DNA of 64,000 bases from Alphaproteobacteria bacterium (GTDB lineage Bacteria; Myxococcota_A; UBA796; UBA2385), in NCBI GenBank assembly GCA_020632755.1, contig JACKEY010000005.1, forward strand, positions 682,001 through 746,000, written 5' to 3'. The notes under the pieces were generated by a model. It did not search any database. It saw only the letters and a list, made by a program, of their open reading frames with translations, and was not told where the DNA came from. Positions 53,554 to 61,758 of the stretch are shown piece after piece. Every line of letters starts with the position of its first letter. Position 1 is the stretch's first letter. The position numbers and the translations under genes are program-made.

Positions 53554-55192
53554 GAGGTCTGTGCAGAGCCTGTCCAACCCGAACCCGTCGCCCCCCACTG
53601 GCCGGCCCGCCGCGTCCGCCGACCACGTCGTCGTCGTCGGCGCCGGCGTCGGCGGGCTCTGCGCCGCGGTCGACCTCGCGCGGCGTGGCTTCGCGGTCAC
53701 CCTGCTGGAGCGCGCCGAGCGCGTCGGCGGCAAGGTTCGCACGGTGTCGGTCGACGGCCACGAGATCGACGCCGGCCCGACGGTCCTGACCATGCGGCAC
53801 GTGTTCGACGGGCTGTTCGCCGACGCCGGCGCGCGCCTGGACGAGCGCCTGCGGCTGGTCCAGGCCGATGTGCTGGCCCGCCACGCCTGGACCGACGGTC
53901 CGGTGCTGGACCTGCACGCCCACCCCGAGCGCAGCCGGGCCGCGATCGCGGCCGCCTTCGGCCCGCGCGAGGCCGAGGCCTTCGACAGGTTCCGGGCCCA
54001 CTGTGCCGGCATCCTGGCCGAGGTGCAGGACGTGTTCATCCACGCCCAGCGGCCGGGCTTCCTGGACGTGGCGCGGACCTACGGGCTGTCGGCCCTGGGC
54101 CGCCTGTCGCGCATCGACGCCCACCGCACCGTCTGGGCCGCCGTGCAGGCGCACTTCCGCGAGCCCCGCCTGCAGCAGCTGTTCGGACGCTACGCGACCT
54201 ACACCGGCGCGTCCCCCTTCCAGGCCCCCGGCACCCTGAACCTGATCGCCGCCGTCGAACAGGCCGGCGTCTGGTACGTCGCGGGCGGCATGCACCAGCT
54301 GGCGCGGTCCCTGCGAGACCTGGCCGAGGACCTGGGCGTCGTCGTGCAGACGGGCGCGCAGGTGGCCGGGCTCCTGGTCGACGGCGGCCGCTGCCGCGGG
54401 GTGGCGCTCGCGGACGGAGCGCGGCTCAGCGCCGACGCCGTGGTCCTCAACGCCGACGTCTCGGCGCTCGCCGACGGAAGGTTCGGGGCCGCCGCCGCGA
54501 CCGCCTGTGGCTTGTCGCCGACCGCCCCGACCGCGCGCAGCCTGTCGGCCCTGACCCTGTCGATCCACGGTCGGGCCGAGGGTTTCCCGCTGGTCCACCA
54601 CAACGTCTTCTTCTCGGACGACTACAGGGCCGAGTTCGACGCCATCTTCGAGCGCCGCCGCCTGCCACAGGACCCCACGGTCTACCTGTGCGCCCAGGAC
54701 CGCAAGGACGAAGCGCAGCCCGTGCGGCCAGGCCGCGGCGAGCCAGAGCGCCTGTTCCTGATCGTCAACGCCCCGGCGCGCGGCGACGACGCCCCCATTC
54801 CCGAAGCAGAGGTGCTGGCATGTCGAGAGCGGACCCTGGCCCGACTGCAGCGATGCGGCCTGCAGCTCAGCGCGCCCCCGTCGGCGATCACCCTGACCCG
54901 ACCGCGCGACTTCGAGGCGCTGTTCCCGGGAACCGGGGGGGCGCTGTACGGCAAGGCCGCCCACTCCTGGCGGAGCAGCTTCGAGCGCAGCGCGGCGCGG
55001 ACCCGGCTGCCGGGGCTGTACCTGGCGGGGGGCAGCGTGCACCCGGGGGCGGGCATTCCGATGGTGGCGATCAGTGGCCGGCTCGCCGCGGACGCGCTGG
55101 CCGAGGACTTCCCCTCGACGTCGCGGTCCCCCCGGACGGCTACGCGTGGTGGTACCTCGACGTCGTCTCGGACGATGGGCTCCACGGCCTGA
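53552..55192 (+). CDS. crtD: Carotenoid 3,4-desaturase CrtD
   Basis: 546 codons from ATG 53552; GTG 53561 is the likelier start because the promoter -10 overlaps the first ATG. FAD-binding VVVVGAGVGGLCAAV and ERVGGKVRT at the N-terminus. The C-terminus YLAGGSVHPGAGIPMVAISGR is typical of the CrtI/CrtD group, and GKAAHSWRSSF leans to CrtD. It introduces the C-3,4 double bond in 1-hydroxy acyclic carotenoids. The last ~26 residues (after LAADALAED) read antiframe over the beginning of crtC and are not homologous to the family; see the crtC entry. Confidence 0.87.
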   Translation: MRSVQSLSNPNPSPPTGRPAASADHVVVVGAGVGGLCAAVDLARRGFAVTLLERAERVGGKVRTVSVDGHEIDAGPTVLTMRHVFDGLFADAGARLDERLRLVQADVLARHAWTDGPVLDLHAHPERSRAAIAAAFGPREAEAFDRFRAHCAGILAEVQDVFIHAQRPGFLDVARTYGLSALGRLSRIDAHRTVWAAVQAHFREPRLQQLFGRYATYTGASPFQAPGTLNLIAAVEQAGVWYVAGGMHQLARSLRDLAEDLGVVVQTGAQVAGLLVDGGRCRGVALADGARLSADAVVLNADVSALADGRFGAAAATACGLSPTAPTARSLSALTLSIHGRAEGFPLVHHNVFFSDDYRAEFDAIFERRRLPQDPTVYLCAQDRKDEAQPVRPGRGEPERLFLIVNAPARGDDAPIPEAEVLACRERTLARLQRCGLQLSAPPSAITLTRPRDFEALFPGTGGALYGKAAHSWRSSFERSAARTRLPGLYLAGGSVHPGAGIPMVAISGRLAADALAEDFPSTSRSPRTATRGGTSTSSRTMGSTA

Positions 55193-56052
55193 CGGTCATC
55201 GCCTTCGTCGGCAGCGTGTTCTCGCCGGCTTACGCCCGGGCCCGCCGCGCAACTCCGAGCGGCGCGGACCCCTTCGAGCACTGCGCCCTGAACATCTGCC
55301 TGTACGGGCCGACGGGCGCCTGGGCCTTCCCCGAGTTCCGCGCGCCCGCCGAGGGCCCAGGCCGCGGTCCGGACCACTGGCAGCTCGGGCGCAGCCACCT
55401 GAAGTGGCGCGACGACGGGGTGCTCGAGGTCGTGTTCGACGAGCGCCGGAGCCCCTTCGGCCAGCCGCTGCGGGGGTCGCTGCGCCTGACCCCCGGCGTC
55501 GGCCTGCCGGCGCCGGTGTGCCTGGACGCCGCCGGCCGGCACCGCTGGTGGCCCGCGGCGGCCCGCAGCAGGGCCGAGGTCAGCCTGGTCGCGCCTGCGC
55601 TGTCGTTCTCGGGCAGCGCCTACTTCGACAGCAACTGGGGCGACGAGCCGCTGGAGGCAGGCTTCTCGCGCTGGACCTGGTGCCGCGGCGAGACCGAGGA
55701 CGGGGTCGCCATCCTCTACGACACCTGCCCCCGCCAGGGCCCGCCGGTCCAGCGGGGCTTCCACGTGCGCGGCGACGGCTCGGTGGACGACATCCAGCCA
55801 GCACAGCACACCGACCTGCCGACCGCCGGCTGGCGGGTGTTCCGCGACGCGCGCAGCGACGACGGACGCCCCGTGCGCCTGCTGCGCACCCTGGAGGACA
55901 CGCCCTTCTACAACCGGAACCTGCTGTCCCTCGGTCTGGCGGGGCAGCCGGTCACCGCCGTGCACGAGGCGCTGGACCTGGACCGCTTCGCGACGGGCTG
56001 GGTGCAGTTCCTGCTGCCCTTCCGCATCCGCCGGGAAGGACCCCGCCCGTGA
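55117..56052 (+). CDS. crtC: Acyclic carotenoid 1,2-hydratase CrtC (start unresolved)
   Basis: About 311 residues. PPDGYAWWYLDVVSDDG at the start, VIAFVGSVFSP and FDSNWGDEPLE identify hydroxyneurosporene synthase, which adds water at C-1,2 of acyclic carotenoids. Recognisable homology begins near 55117, but no ATG, GTG or TTG lies in this frame between 55021 and 55215. The nearest upstream in-frame ATGs are over 240 bp away inside crtD, and GTG 55216 would remove conserved residues. Inserting one base near 55110 would join crtD and crtC into a single frame. Options: frameshift-made fusion, assembly error, or an atypical start such as ATC 55198, six bases after the crtD stop. Confidence 0.8.
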   Translation, partial: DVAVPPDGYAWWYLDVVSDDGLHGLTVIAFVGSVFSPAYARARRATPSGADPFEHCALNICLYGPTGAWAFPEFRAPAEGPGRGPDHWQLGRSHLKWRDDGVLEVVFDERRSPFGQPLRGSLRLTPGVGLPAPVCLDAAGRHRWWPAAARSRAEVSLVAPALSFSGSAYFDSNWGDEPLEAGFSRWTWCRGETEDGVAILYDTCPRQGPPVQRGFHVRGDGSVDDIQPAQHTDLPTAGWRVFRDARSDDGRPVRLLRTLEDTPFYNRNLLSLGLAGQPVTAVHEALDLDRFATGWVQFLLPFRIRREGPRP

Positions 56053-57236
56053 GCCTGCTGCTGGGGGCCGTGGCGCTGTGGGCCGCCGTCGCGCTGGCCG
56101 CCGCCCTGGTGGCGGACCTCCGAGCCGGGCGCCGGTCCCCGCCGCTCCCCGGCGACGCGGCGGGGCGGGTGCTGGTCCTGCGCCCCTGCGCCGGGCAGGA
56201 GCCCGGCCTGCTCGACCGGCTGGCCGCGGCTCCCCGCGGCACCCTTCCGGTCCACGTTCGCCTGACCGTGGCGACCGCCGACGATCCCGCCCGCCCGGTC
56301 ACCCTCGCAGCTACGGCGACGCTGCAGGCTGCGGGGGCCTCGGCCGACTGCGGCGTCTACCCGCCGCGGGGCCCGAACGAGAAGTGCAGCCAGCTGGCTG
56401 GGGCGACCGCCCACCCGCTGCCCGACGGAGGACCGGTCGTCGCCGTCGTCGTGATGGACTCGGATCTGCACGGCGCCGACGTAGACCTGGACGCGCTGGT
56501 CGCGCCGATCCTGGCGGGCGAGGCCGCCGCGGTCTGGGCCGCGCCGACCGAGCCCGGCAGCCCCAGGAGCGGCCTGGGCGACCGGGCCAGCGCGGCGGTC
56601 CTGGCCGGCTCCCTGCACGCCTTCCCGCTGCTGCGCGGCATCGACCCCCACGGCCTCGTCGGCAAGTGCTTCGCGGTCGCGCCGGTGGCCCTGGCCGCCG
56701 TGGGCGGCTTCGCCGGCCTGGTCGACCACCTGGGCGAAGACATGGAGCTGTCGGCCCGCCTGCGCGCCGCCGGTCACCGGGTCGAGCCGGCTCCGACCGT
56801 GGTCGCCTCCATGGCCTCCGGCCGCTCCCCGGGCCAGGTCGTCGCCCGCCTCGCGCGCTGGCAGCTGGTGATCCGGGCCCAGCGCCCCCTCCTCCTCCTG
56901 AGCTATCCCCTCCTCTTCTCCCCCCTCCCCTGGCAGCTCCTGGCCCTGGCCCTGGCTGGCGCACTCGGTGCAGCACCCGCCGGCGTCGTGCTCGTGGGCC
57001 TGGCCTGCCTCGCCGCGCGCGTGGGGGTCGCGTCCCTGGCGCGGCGCCGCAGCGGATGCCCCGTCGGTCCGCTGGCGCTGCTGCTGGACGTCGGGCTGGC
57101 CGAGGCGGTGCTGACCCTGGCCACCGCGCGGGCCCTGGTCAGCCGTCGCCTTGCGTGGCGGGGACGGGCCCTGCGGATCGGGCCGGGAGGTCGACTGGAG
57201 CGAGAGGCGCCGCCGCAGGGAGCCACCAGCGGCTGA
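56049..57236 (+). CDS. GT21/GT2-type glycosyltransferase, candidate carotenoid glycosyltransferase
   Basis: 395 residues from GTG 56049, overlapping the crtC stop by 4 bp (GTGA). N-terminal TM helix, DSD motif in VVVMDSDLHG, VGKCFAVAP, third Asp motif GEDMELSARL and the RxxRW motif (ARLARW) of the ceramide-glucosyltransferase/HpnI group; about three C-terminal TM helices. Coupled to crtC, whose product carries the 1'-hydroxyl that glycosylated carotenoids use. CruC of green sulfur bacteria is a precedent for a sugar transferase acting on such a carotenoid. The acceptor here is inferred from context only. Confidence 0.8.
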   Translation: MSLLLGAVALWAAVALAAALVADLRAGRRSPPLPGDAAGRVLVLRPCAGQEPGLLDRLAAAPRGTLPVHVRLTVATADDPARPVTLAATATLQAAGASADCGVYPPRGPNEKCSQLAGATAHPLPDGGPVVAVVVMDSDLHGADVDLDALVAPILAGEAAAVWAAPTEPGSPRSGLGDRASAAVLAGSLHAFPLLRGIDPHGLVGKCFAVAPVALAAVGGFAGLVDHLGEDMELSARLRAAGHRVEPAPTVVASMASGRSPGQVVARLARWQLVIRAQRPLLLLSYPLLFSPLPWQLLALALAGALGAAPAGVVLVGLACLAARVGVASLARRRSGCPVGPLALLLDVGLAEAVLTLATARALVSRRLAWRGRALRIGPGGRLEREAPPQGATSG

Positions 57237-57948
57237 GCCGCGCGAGCACGGTCTCGGCGAGGCGACCGAGCGCGCCCTGGCGGTGCCGGAGGAGGGCGGG
57301 CTGCCTGTCGAGGTGGCCGTCGGCCAGCCAGCCACGGATGCGGTCGAGCTCGGCCACGACCGCGGCATCTTGGGTGACCACACCGGCCGGCACGTCGGCA
57401 GGGGCGGCCAGCGGCGCGCCGATGCTGACCACCAGCCGCGGCCGCTCGTCACCGGCGAAGACGTAGCGGATGCCGACCGGCAGGGTGGCCACGCCCGGGG
57501 CGCGCACGGCCAGCGCGGCGGCGCCCGGGCGGAACCCCAGGGGCCGGGGATCGTCCGGACGCTCCTCGCCCTGGGGGAAGACCCACAACAGCCGCCCCGG
57601 ACGGTCCAGCAGCGCCCGGCAGGCCCGCAACGCGACGGCGCCGTCGCCGGGCTCCTGCAGATCGACACCCAGCGCTCCGACCATCCGGAAGAAGGGCAGC
57701 CGGCGCAGGTTCCGGGCGTCCATCAGCGCGTAGCCGTCGGCGCCCAGGGCTTCTTCGACCAGCAGCGCGACCAGGGGATCCCACCAGCTCTGGTGGTTGC
57801 TGACCACCAGCACCGGCTGCGCCGCGACCACGGCGCGGGCGGCGTCCAGGCCGACGACGTGCACCGCGCCGAAGGTCGTGGCCAGCCGGGACCGGCAGTG
57901 CCGACCGAACAGCCGGCGGAACCACATCCGCTTGGCGGGGGCGATCAC
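57139..57948 (-). CDS. PlsC-type acyltransferase, candidate carotenoid-glycoside acyltransferase
   Basis: 269 residues from GTG 57948, overlapping the crtB stop by 4 bp (GTGA). Acyltransferase block I SNHQSWWDP (HX4D), block II region FFRMVGALGVD, block III VFPQGEERP and block IV region PVGIRYVF. It resembles 1-acylglycerol-3-phosphate acyltransferase, but the crtI-crtB context suggests acylation of a carotenoid glycoside, as CruD does in Chlorobaculum. It overlaps the convergent glycosyltransferase gene by 98 bp at the 3' ends. Confidence 0.8.
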   Translation of the reverse strand: MIAPAKRMWFRRLFGRHCRSRLATTFGAVHVVGLDAARAVVAAQPVLVVSNHQSWWDPLVALLVEEALGADGYALMDARNLRRLPFFRMVGALGVDLQEPGDGAVALRACRALLDRPGRLLWVFPQGEERPDDPRPLGFRPGAAALAVRAPGVATLPVGIRYVFAGDERPRLVVSIGAPLAAPADVPAGVVTQDAAVVAELDRIRGWLADGHLDRQPALLRHRQGALGRLAETVLARLSRWWLPAAAPLAPVDLPARSAGPVPATQGDG

Positions 57949-59024
57949 GAGCGGGCCCCCGCCGCACGAGCCCCCGCCGGACGAGCCCCCGCCTCACGAG
58001 CCCCTGCGGCGCGGGCCACGAGCGCCTGGCACTCCGCCAGCACCGGCGCCTCGGCGATCGAAGCCGGCGGGTCGCGGGGGAGCATGGCCACCAGGCTCGA
58101 CAGGCCCAGCACCACCTTGCGGCCGGTCGACGTGAAGGCCCGCTGGGACACCGAGTCGTGGCCGTTGCGCGCGATCACGCGGCCGATGTCGGCGTAGATG
58201 CGGCGCGCCGCCGTGATCGACGGCCGGCAGTCCCAGGGCAGCATGGCGATGCCTGCGTCCGCGCGGCGGTAGAGCCGGTCGGCCTCGGCCAGCAGGCGGG
58301 CCACGACCTGGCCCAGCGCGGGGCTGAACCGCGGGTCGGCCAGCCAGGCGTCGCGGTCGATGCCCGCTTCGGCCAGCCACTCGGTCGGCAGGTAGACCCG
58401 GCCCATGCGTGCGTCTTCGCCGACATCGCGGGCGATGTTGGTGAGCTGCATGGCGACCCCCAGGTCGCAGGCCCGGGCGTAGATGGTCGACAGGGCCCAG
58501 CGGTCCGTCGCCGGCTGCATCAGGCAGGTCATCATCAGCCCGACCGTGCCGGCCACGCGCAGGCCGTAGGCCCGGGTGTCCGACACCGTGTCGTAGCGCC
58601 GGCCGCGGGCGTCCCAGGCGAAGCCCTCGAGCAGCGCTTCGGGGACCTCGCGGGGGATCGCGGCCTGGCGCGCCACCGCCGAGAAGGCGCGGTCCACCGG
58701 ATCGTCGCCGACCCGCGGGCCGTAGATGCGGTCCAGGCGCCGCCGCAGCCCGTCGAGCGCGTCCTGGACCCGCTCGGGCGGGGCGTCGTCGATGGCGTCG
58801 TCCGCGACCCGGCAGAAGGCGTAGACCGCCGCGGCGGGCAGCCGCAGCCGCCCGGGCAGCAGGCGACTGGCGGCGTGGAAGGACCGGCTGCCCTCGGCCA
58901 GCAGCCGCTGGCACAGCGCGGCTTCGTCGGGCTCCAGCGACAGCGCCCCCGGCGCGGCCACGACCGGCCAGGCCCCCGACGGAGGCTGCTCGGCGATGGT
59001 GCTCTCGCAGCTGCTGTCGAACAC
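57945..59024 (-). CDS. crtB: Phytoene synthase
   Basis: 359 residues from GTG 59024 (GGAGG four bases upstream). Squalene/phytoene-synthase signatures: FCRVADDAIDD (first Asp-rich motif), RRYDT region, and QLTNIARDVGED (second). It joins two GGPP molecules to phytoene. The last ~25 residues are a low-complexity AGARPAGARAAGARS tail encoded by a short tandem repeat, not part of the family. It lies 13 bp after crtI and overlaps the acyltransferase gene by 4 bp, so crtI-crtB-acyltransferase is one operon. Confidence 0.93.
   Translation of the reverse strand: MFDSSCESTIAEQPPSGAWPVVAAPGALSLEPDEAALCQRLLAEGSRSFHAASRLLPGRLRLPAAAVYAFCRVADDAIDDAPPERVQDALDGLRRRLDRIYGPRVGDDPVDRAFSAVARQAAIPREVPEALLEGFAWDARGRRYDTVSDTRAYGLRVAGTVGLMMTCLMQPATDRWALSTIYARACDLGVAMQLTNIARDVGEDARMGRVYLPTEWLAEAGIDRDAWLADPRFSPALGQVVARLLAEADRLYRRADAGIAMLPWDCRPSITAARRIYADIGRVIARNGHDSVSQRAFTSTGRKVVLGLSSLVAMLPRDPPASIAEAPVLAECQALVARAAGAREAGARPAGARAAGARS
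57949..58022 (-). repeat. Tandem repeat in the crtB 3' end
   Basis: About five degenerate 15-bp units (plus strand: CGAGCCCCCGCCGCA type) encode the Gly-Ala-Arg tail of phytoene synthase. Likely slippage product; length may differ between strains. Confidence 0.65.
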
Positions 59025-59037
59025 GGGGCCTCCGGGC

Positions 59038-60576
59038 TCAGCCGACCGGGCTGTCCACCAGGGTAGCCGCCGCCGGGACCACCTCGTCGAGCACCCGGGC
59101 CGACGACAGCACCCCGGGCATGCCGGCCCCGGGGTGGGTGCCCGCGCCGACCAGGTACAGGCCCTCGACCTCTTCGCTCTTGTTGTGGGGCCGGAACCAG
59201 GCGCTCTGGGTCAGCACGGGCTCCAGGCCGAAGGCCGCGCCCTTGACGCTCGACAGGTCGTCCCGGAAGCCGATCGGGTCCAGGATGTGCTCGCTGACCA
59301 CGTGCTGGTCCAGGCCGGGCATCACCGTGTCCGCCAGGAAGCGCATGATCCGGTCGCGGTACTCGCCCCGCTGCTGCTCCCAGTCGATGTCGGCGTCGAG
59401 GTGGGGCACCGGCGACAGCACGTAGAAGGCGTCGCACCCTTCGGGGGCCATCGAGGGGTCGGTCGCGGTCGGGCGGTGCAGGTAGAGGCTGAAGTCGTCG
59501 GCGAGGACCTTCTTCTCGAAGATGTCGTCGAGGAGGCCCTTGTAGCGGGGGCCCAGCAGGATCGTGTGGTGGGCCACGTCGTCGTACTTGCGGTCGGTGC
59601 CGAAGTACCACACGAACAGGCTCATGCTGTACCGGCTGCGGTCGATCTTGCGGTCGGTCCAGCGGCGGCGGTGCTCCTTGGCGAGCAGGTGCTTGTAGGT
59701 GAAGGCGCTGTCGGCGTTGGACACCACCACCCGGGCCGGGATGTGCTCGCCGCCGGCCAGCCGCACGCCGGTCACGCGCCCGTCGGCGACGGTGATCTCC
59801 TCGACCGACGTGTTCAGGCGCAGCCGGCCGCCGTGCTGCTCGATGAGGTCCACGAGCCCTTGCACGATGCTGCCGGTCCCTCCCATCGGGAACCACACGC
59901 CCCACTTGCGCTCGAGGAAGGCGATCAGGCTGTAGATGCTGGTGGTGGCGTAGGGGTTGCCGCCGACCAGCAGCGGGTGGAACGAGAACACCTGCCGCAG
60001 CCGGTCGTCCTTCACGAACTGGCTGACGAGCCCGTACACGGTCCGGTAGCTCTGCAGCTTCACCATGTCGGGGGCGATCTTCGCCATGTCCAGCCACGAC
60101 CCGAAGGGCACGAAGGACAGGCGCTCGAAGCCGGTCTCGAAGATCTTGCGGCTCATCTCGACGAACCGGTGGTACCCGGGCACGTCGGCGGGCTCGAACT
60201 TGCGGATCTCGGCTTCCATGCCCTCGGCGGTGCCCTGGTAGTCGAACACCTGGCCGTCGTGGAAGCGGATCCGGTAGAACGGGAAGACCGGGCGCATGTC
60301 GATGTGGTCGTGCATGTCCTGGCCGAACAGCTGCCAGAGCTCCTCGAACAGGAAGGGGGCGGTGACCACGGTAGGGCCGCCGTCGAAGACGAAGCCGTCC
60401 TGCTCGTAGACGTAGGCCCGACCGCCCGGCTTGTCGCGCTGCTCCAGGATCTGCACCCGGTAGCCGCGGGCGAGCAGGCGGCAGGCGGCGGCGAGTCCGC
60501 CGAAGCCGCTGCCGATCACCACGGCGAGGGGGGCGTCGGGACCAGGACCTTCGGGGTGGAACTGCTCTTCGTGCAT
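59038..60576 (-). CDS. crtI: Phytoene desaturase
   Basis: 512 residues from ATG 60576 (GGAG six bases upstream). Dinucleotide-binding VVIGSGFGGLAAA and KPGGRA at the N-terminus; YLVGAGTHPGAGMPGV at the C-terminus is the bacterial-type phytoene dehydrogenase signature. It is FAD-dependent and converts phytoene to neurosporene or lycopene; the number of desaturation steps cannot be read from sequence. First gene of the crtI-crtB-acyltransferase operon. Its promoter shares a palindromic operator with carH; the ~115-nt leader contains a pyrimidine-rich tandem repeat. Confidence 0.94.
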   Translation of the reverse strand: MHEEQFHPEGPGPDAPLAVVIGSGFGGLAAACRLLARGYRVQILEQRDKPGGRAYVYEQDGFVFDGGPTVVTAPFLFEELWQLFGQDMHDHIDMRPVFPFYRIRFHDGQVFDYQGTAEGMEAEIRKFEPADVPGYHRFVEMSRKIFETGFERLSFVPFGSWLDMAKIAPDMVKLQSYRTVYGLVSQFVKDDRLRQVFSFHPLLVGGNPYATTSIYSLIAFLERKWGVWFPMGGTGSIVQGLVDLIEQHGGRLRLNTSVEEITVADGRVTGVRLAGGEHIPARVVVSNADSAFTYKHLLAKEHRRRWTDRKIDRSRYSMSLFVWYFGTDRKYDDVAHHTILLGPRYKGLLDDIFEKKVLADDFSLYLHRPTATDPSMAPEGCDAFYVLSPVPHLDADIDWEQQRGEYRDRIMRFLADTVMPGLDQHVVSEHILDPIGFRDDLSSVKGAAFGLEPVLTQSAWFRPHNKSEEVEGLYLVGAGTHPGAGMPGVLSSARVLDEVVPAAATLVDSPVG

Positions 60577-60605
60577 CGGAGACTCCAGCGGGACCGGCGG
60601 TGATG

Positions 60606-60656
60606 CCGGAAGGAGGAGGGGGGCCGGGAGGAGGAGGGGGGCCGGGAGGAGGCCGG
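60606..60656. repeat. Purine/pyrimidine tandem repeat in the crtI leader
   Basis: On the plus strand two and a half ~17-bp units of GGAGGAGGGGGGCCGGG. In the crtI mRNA this is a C/U-rich stretch between promoter and ribosome site. Its effect is unknown. Confidence 0.6.
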
Positions 60657-60698
60657 TGGAGCGCGGGCGCCCACCTGGGACGAACCCTGTCCGATCCC

Positions 60699-60727
60699 GA
60701 TATAAGCGTCTCGCAGACGTTGTACAA
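60699..60727 (-). promoter_or_regulatory. crtI promoter
   Basis: Minus strand: -35 TTGTAC (60727-60722), 17-bp spacer, -10 TATATC (60704-60699). The -35 lies in the palindrome at 60721-60737. Predicted leader is ~115 nt. Confidence 0.6.
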
Positions 60728-60749
60728 ACTTTGTTCATCAAGTTATGAT
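60720..60749 (+). promoter_or_regulatory. carH promoter
   Basis: -35 TTGTAC (60720-60725), 18-bp spacer, -10 TATGAT (60744-60749). The -10 overlaps an in-frame ATG at 60745, so that ATG cannot be the start from this promoter and ATG 60838 is preferred. Confidence 0.6.
60721..60737. promoter_or_regulatory. Candidate CarH operator between crtI and carH
   Basis: TGTACAAACTTTGTTCA, matching TGnACAAAnTTTGTnCA, an almost perfect 17-bp dyad with one central base. It covers the -35 boxes of both divergent promoters, implying repression of crtI and autorepression of carH. A related copy is at 53516-53532. Confidence 0.75.
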
Positions 60750-60837
60750 GGAGGCGGAAGTCGGCGGCTTCCCGCGGCCCGATCCGCGGCCCCCTCCTGC
60801 GTCCCGCACGGGGGCTCCTCCCGCCACAGGCAGACCC

Positions 60838-61758
60838 ATGCACTCCGACGACGCGCCCCGCTACCGCATCAACGCCGTCTCCGAGATGACCGGAGTCCCC
60901 TCCCCCACCCTGCGTGCCTGGGAGCGTCGCTACGGCATCCCCGTGCCGACCCGCACGGACAAGGGCTACCGCGTCTACCGGCCGAGCGACGTCGAGCAGG
61001 TCGCCCGGCTGCGGGACCTGTGCGACCAGGGCATGGCCGCCGCGGACGCCGCCCGGCTGGTCAAGGAACAGGCCGCGCCGCTGCCCGAGGTCCGCGGCAT
61101 CGACCTGGAGGCCGACCCCTACGACGTGATGGCCGACCGCCTGATGCAGGCCATCATCGCCTTCGACCCCGAAGGCGTGCGGCACCAGGTGCGCGCCTGC
61201 CTGACGATGGGTACCGCCAGCACCGTCTACGAACGCATCTTCGCGCCCGTGCAGCGCCGGGTCGGCGACGCCTGGCACGCCGGGACCCTGTCGGTGGCCC
61301 AGGAACACCTGGCCAGCGCCGCCATCTCCGACGCCAGCCGGATGCTGCTGCAGCTGGTGCAGCCGCCGTCGGCCTCGCGCCGGGCCATCATCGGCTGCTT
61401 CGCCGACGAACAGCACGACATCGCCCTGTATGGCCTGGCCTTCCGGCTGGCGCAGTGGGGCTACCGCGTGGTCGTGCTCGGCGCCCGCACTCCGCCGGAC
61501 GCCATCGCCGACGCCGTCATCCACGGCGCGCCCGACTTCATCGGCCTGTCCCTGACCCTGAGCCCGCCGCCCGACCAGGTCGCGGAACACGCCGCCGCCT
61601 ATGTCCGCGCCGCCGACGACGTGCCGATGGTGATCGGCGGCGCCGGGGCGGTCGCCCACCGGGCCCTGCTCGAGGCCGCCGGCCTGCACGTGCACGCCGG
61701 CGACTTCGAGACCCTGCGCATGCGGCTGACCGAGCTGCGCGCGGGCGCGTCGGCGTGA
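60838..61758 (+). CDS. carH: CarH-like MerR-family, B12-dependent photoreceptor repressor
   Basis: 306 residues from ATG 60838. N-terminal MerR helix-turn-helix (PTLRAWERRYGIPVPTRTD). The middle helical bundle has Trp146-His147 and Glu156-His157 (AWHAGTLSVAQEH). The C-terminal cobalamin fold has His193 in DEQHDIA. These match Trp131, His132, Glu141, His142 and His177 of Thermus CarH in spacing, including the pair of His that ligate cobalt after illumination. Family knowledge: with adenosylcobalamin in the dark CarH is a tetramer that blocks -35 boxes; light breaks the Co-C bond and releases DNA. The usual DxHxxG motif here has Ala for Gly. Regulates the flanking crt promoters (inference). Confidence 0.88.
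   Translation: MHSDDAPRYRINAVSEMTGVPSPTLRAWERRYGIPVPTRTDKGYRVYRPSDVEQVARLRDLCDQGMAAADAARLVKEQAAPLPEVRGIDLEADPYDVMADRLMQAIIAFDPEGVRHQVRACLTMGTASTVYERIFAPVQRRVGDAWHAGTLSVAQEHLASAAISDASRMLLQLVQPPSASRRAIIGCFADEQHDIALYGLAFRLAQWGYRVVVLGARTPPDAIADAVIHGAPDFIGLSLTLSPPPDQVAEHAAAYVRAADDVPMVIGGAGAVAHRALLEAAGLHVHAGDFETLRMRLTELRAGASA

Noticed and set aside
52514..60576. Photosynthesis gene cluster (crtC and crtD are typical of purple bacteria)
   Set aside because: No bch, puf or puh genes are present in the window; CarH, glycosyltransferase and acyltransferase context fits a non-phototrophic carotenoid locus better.
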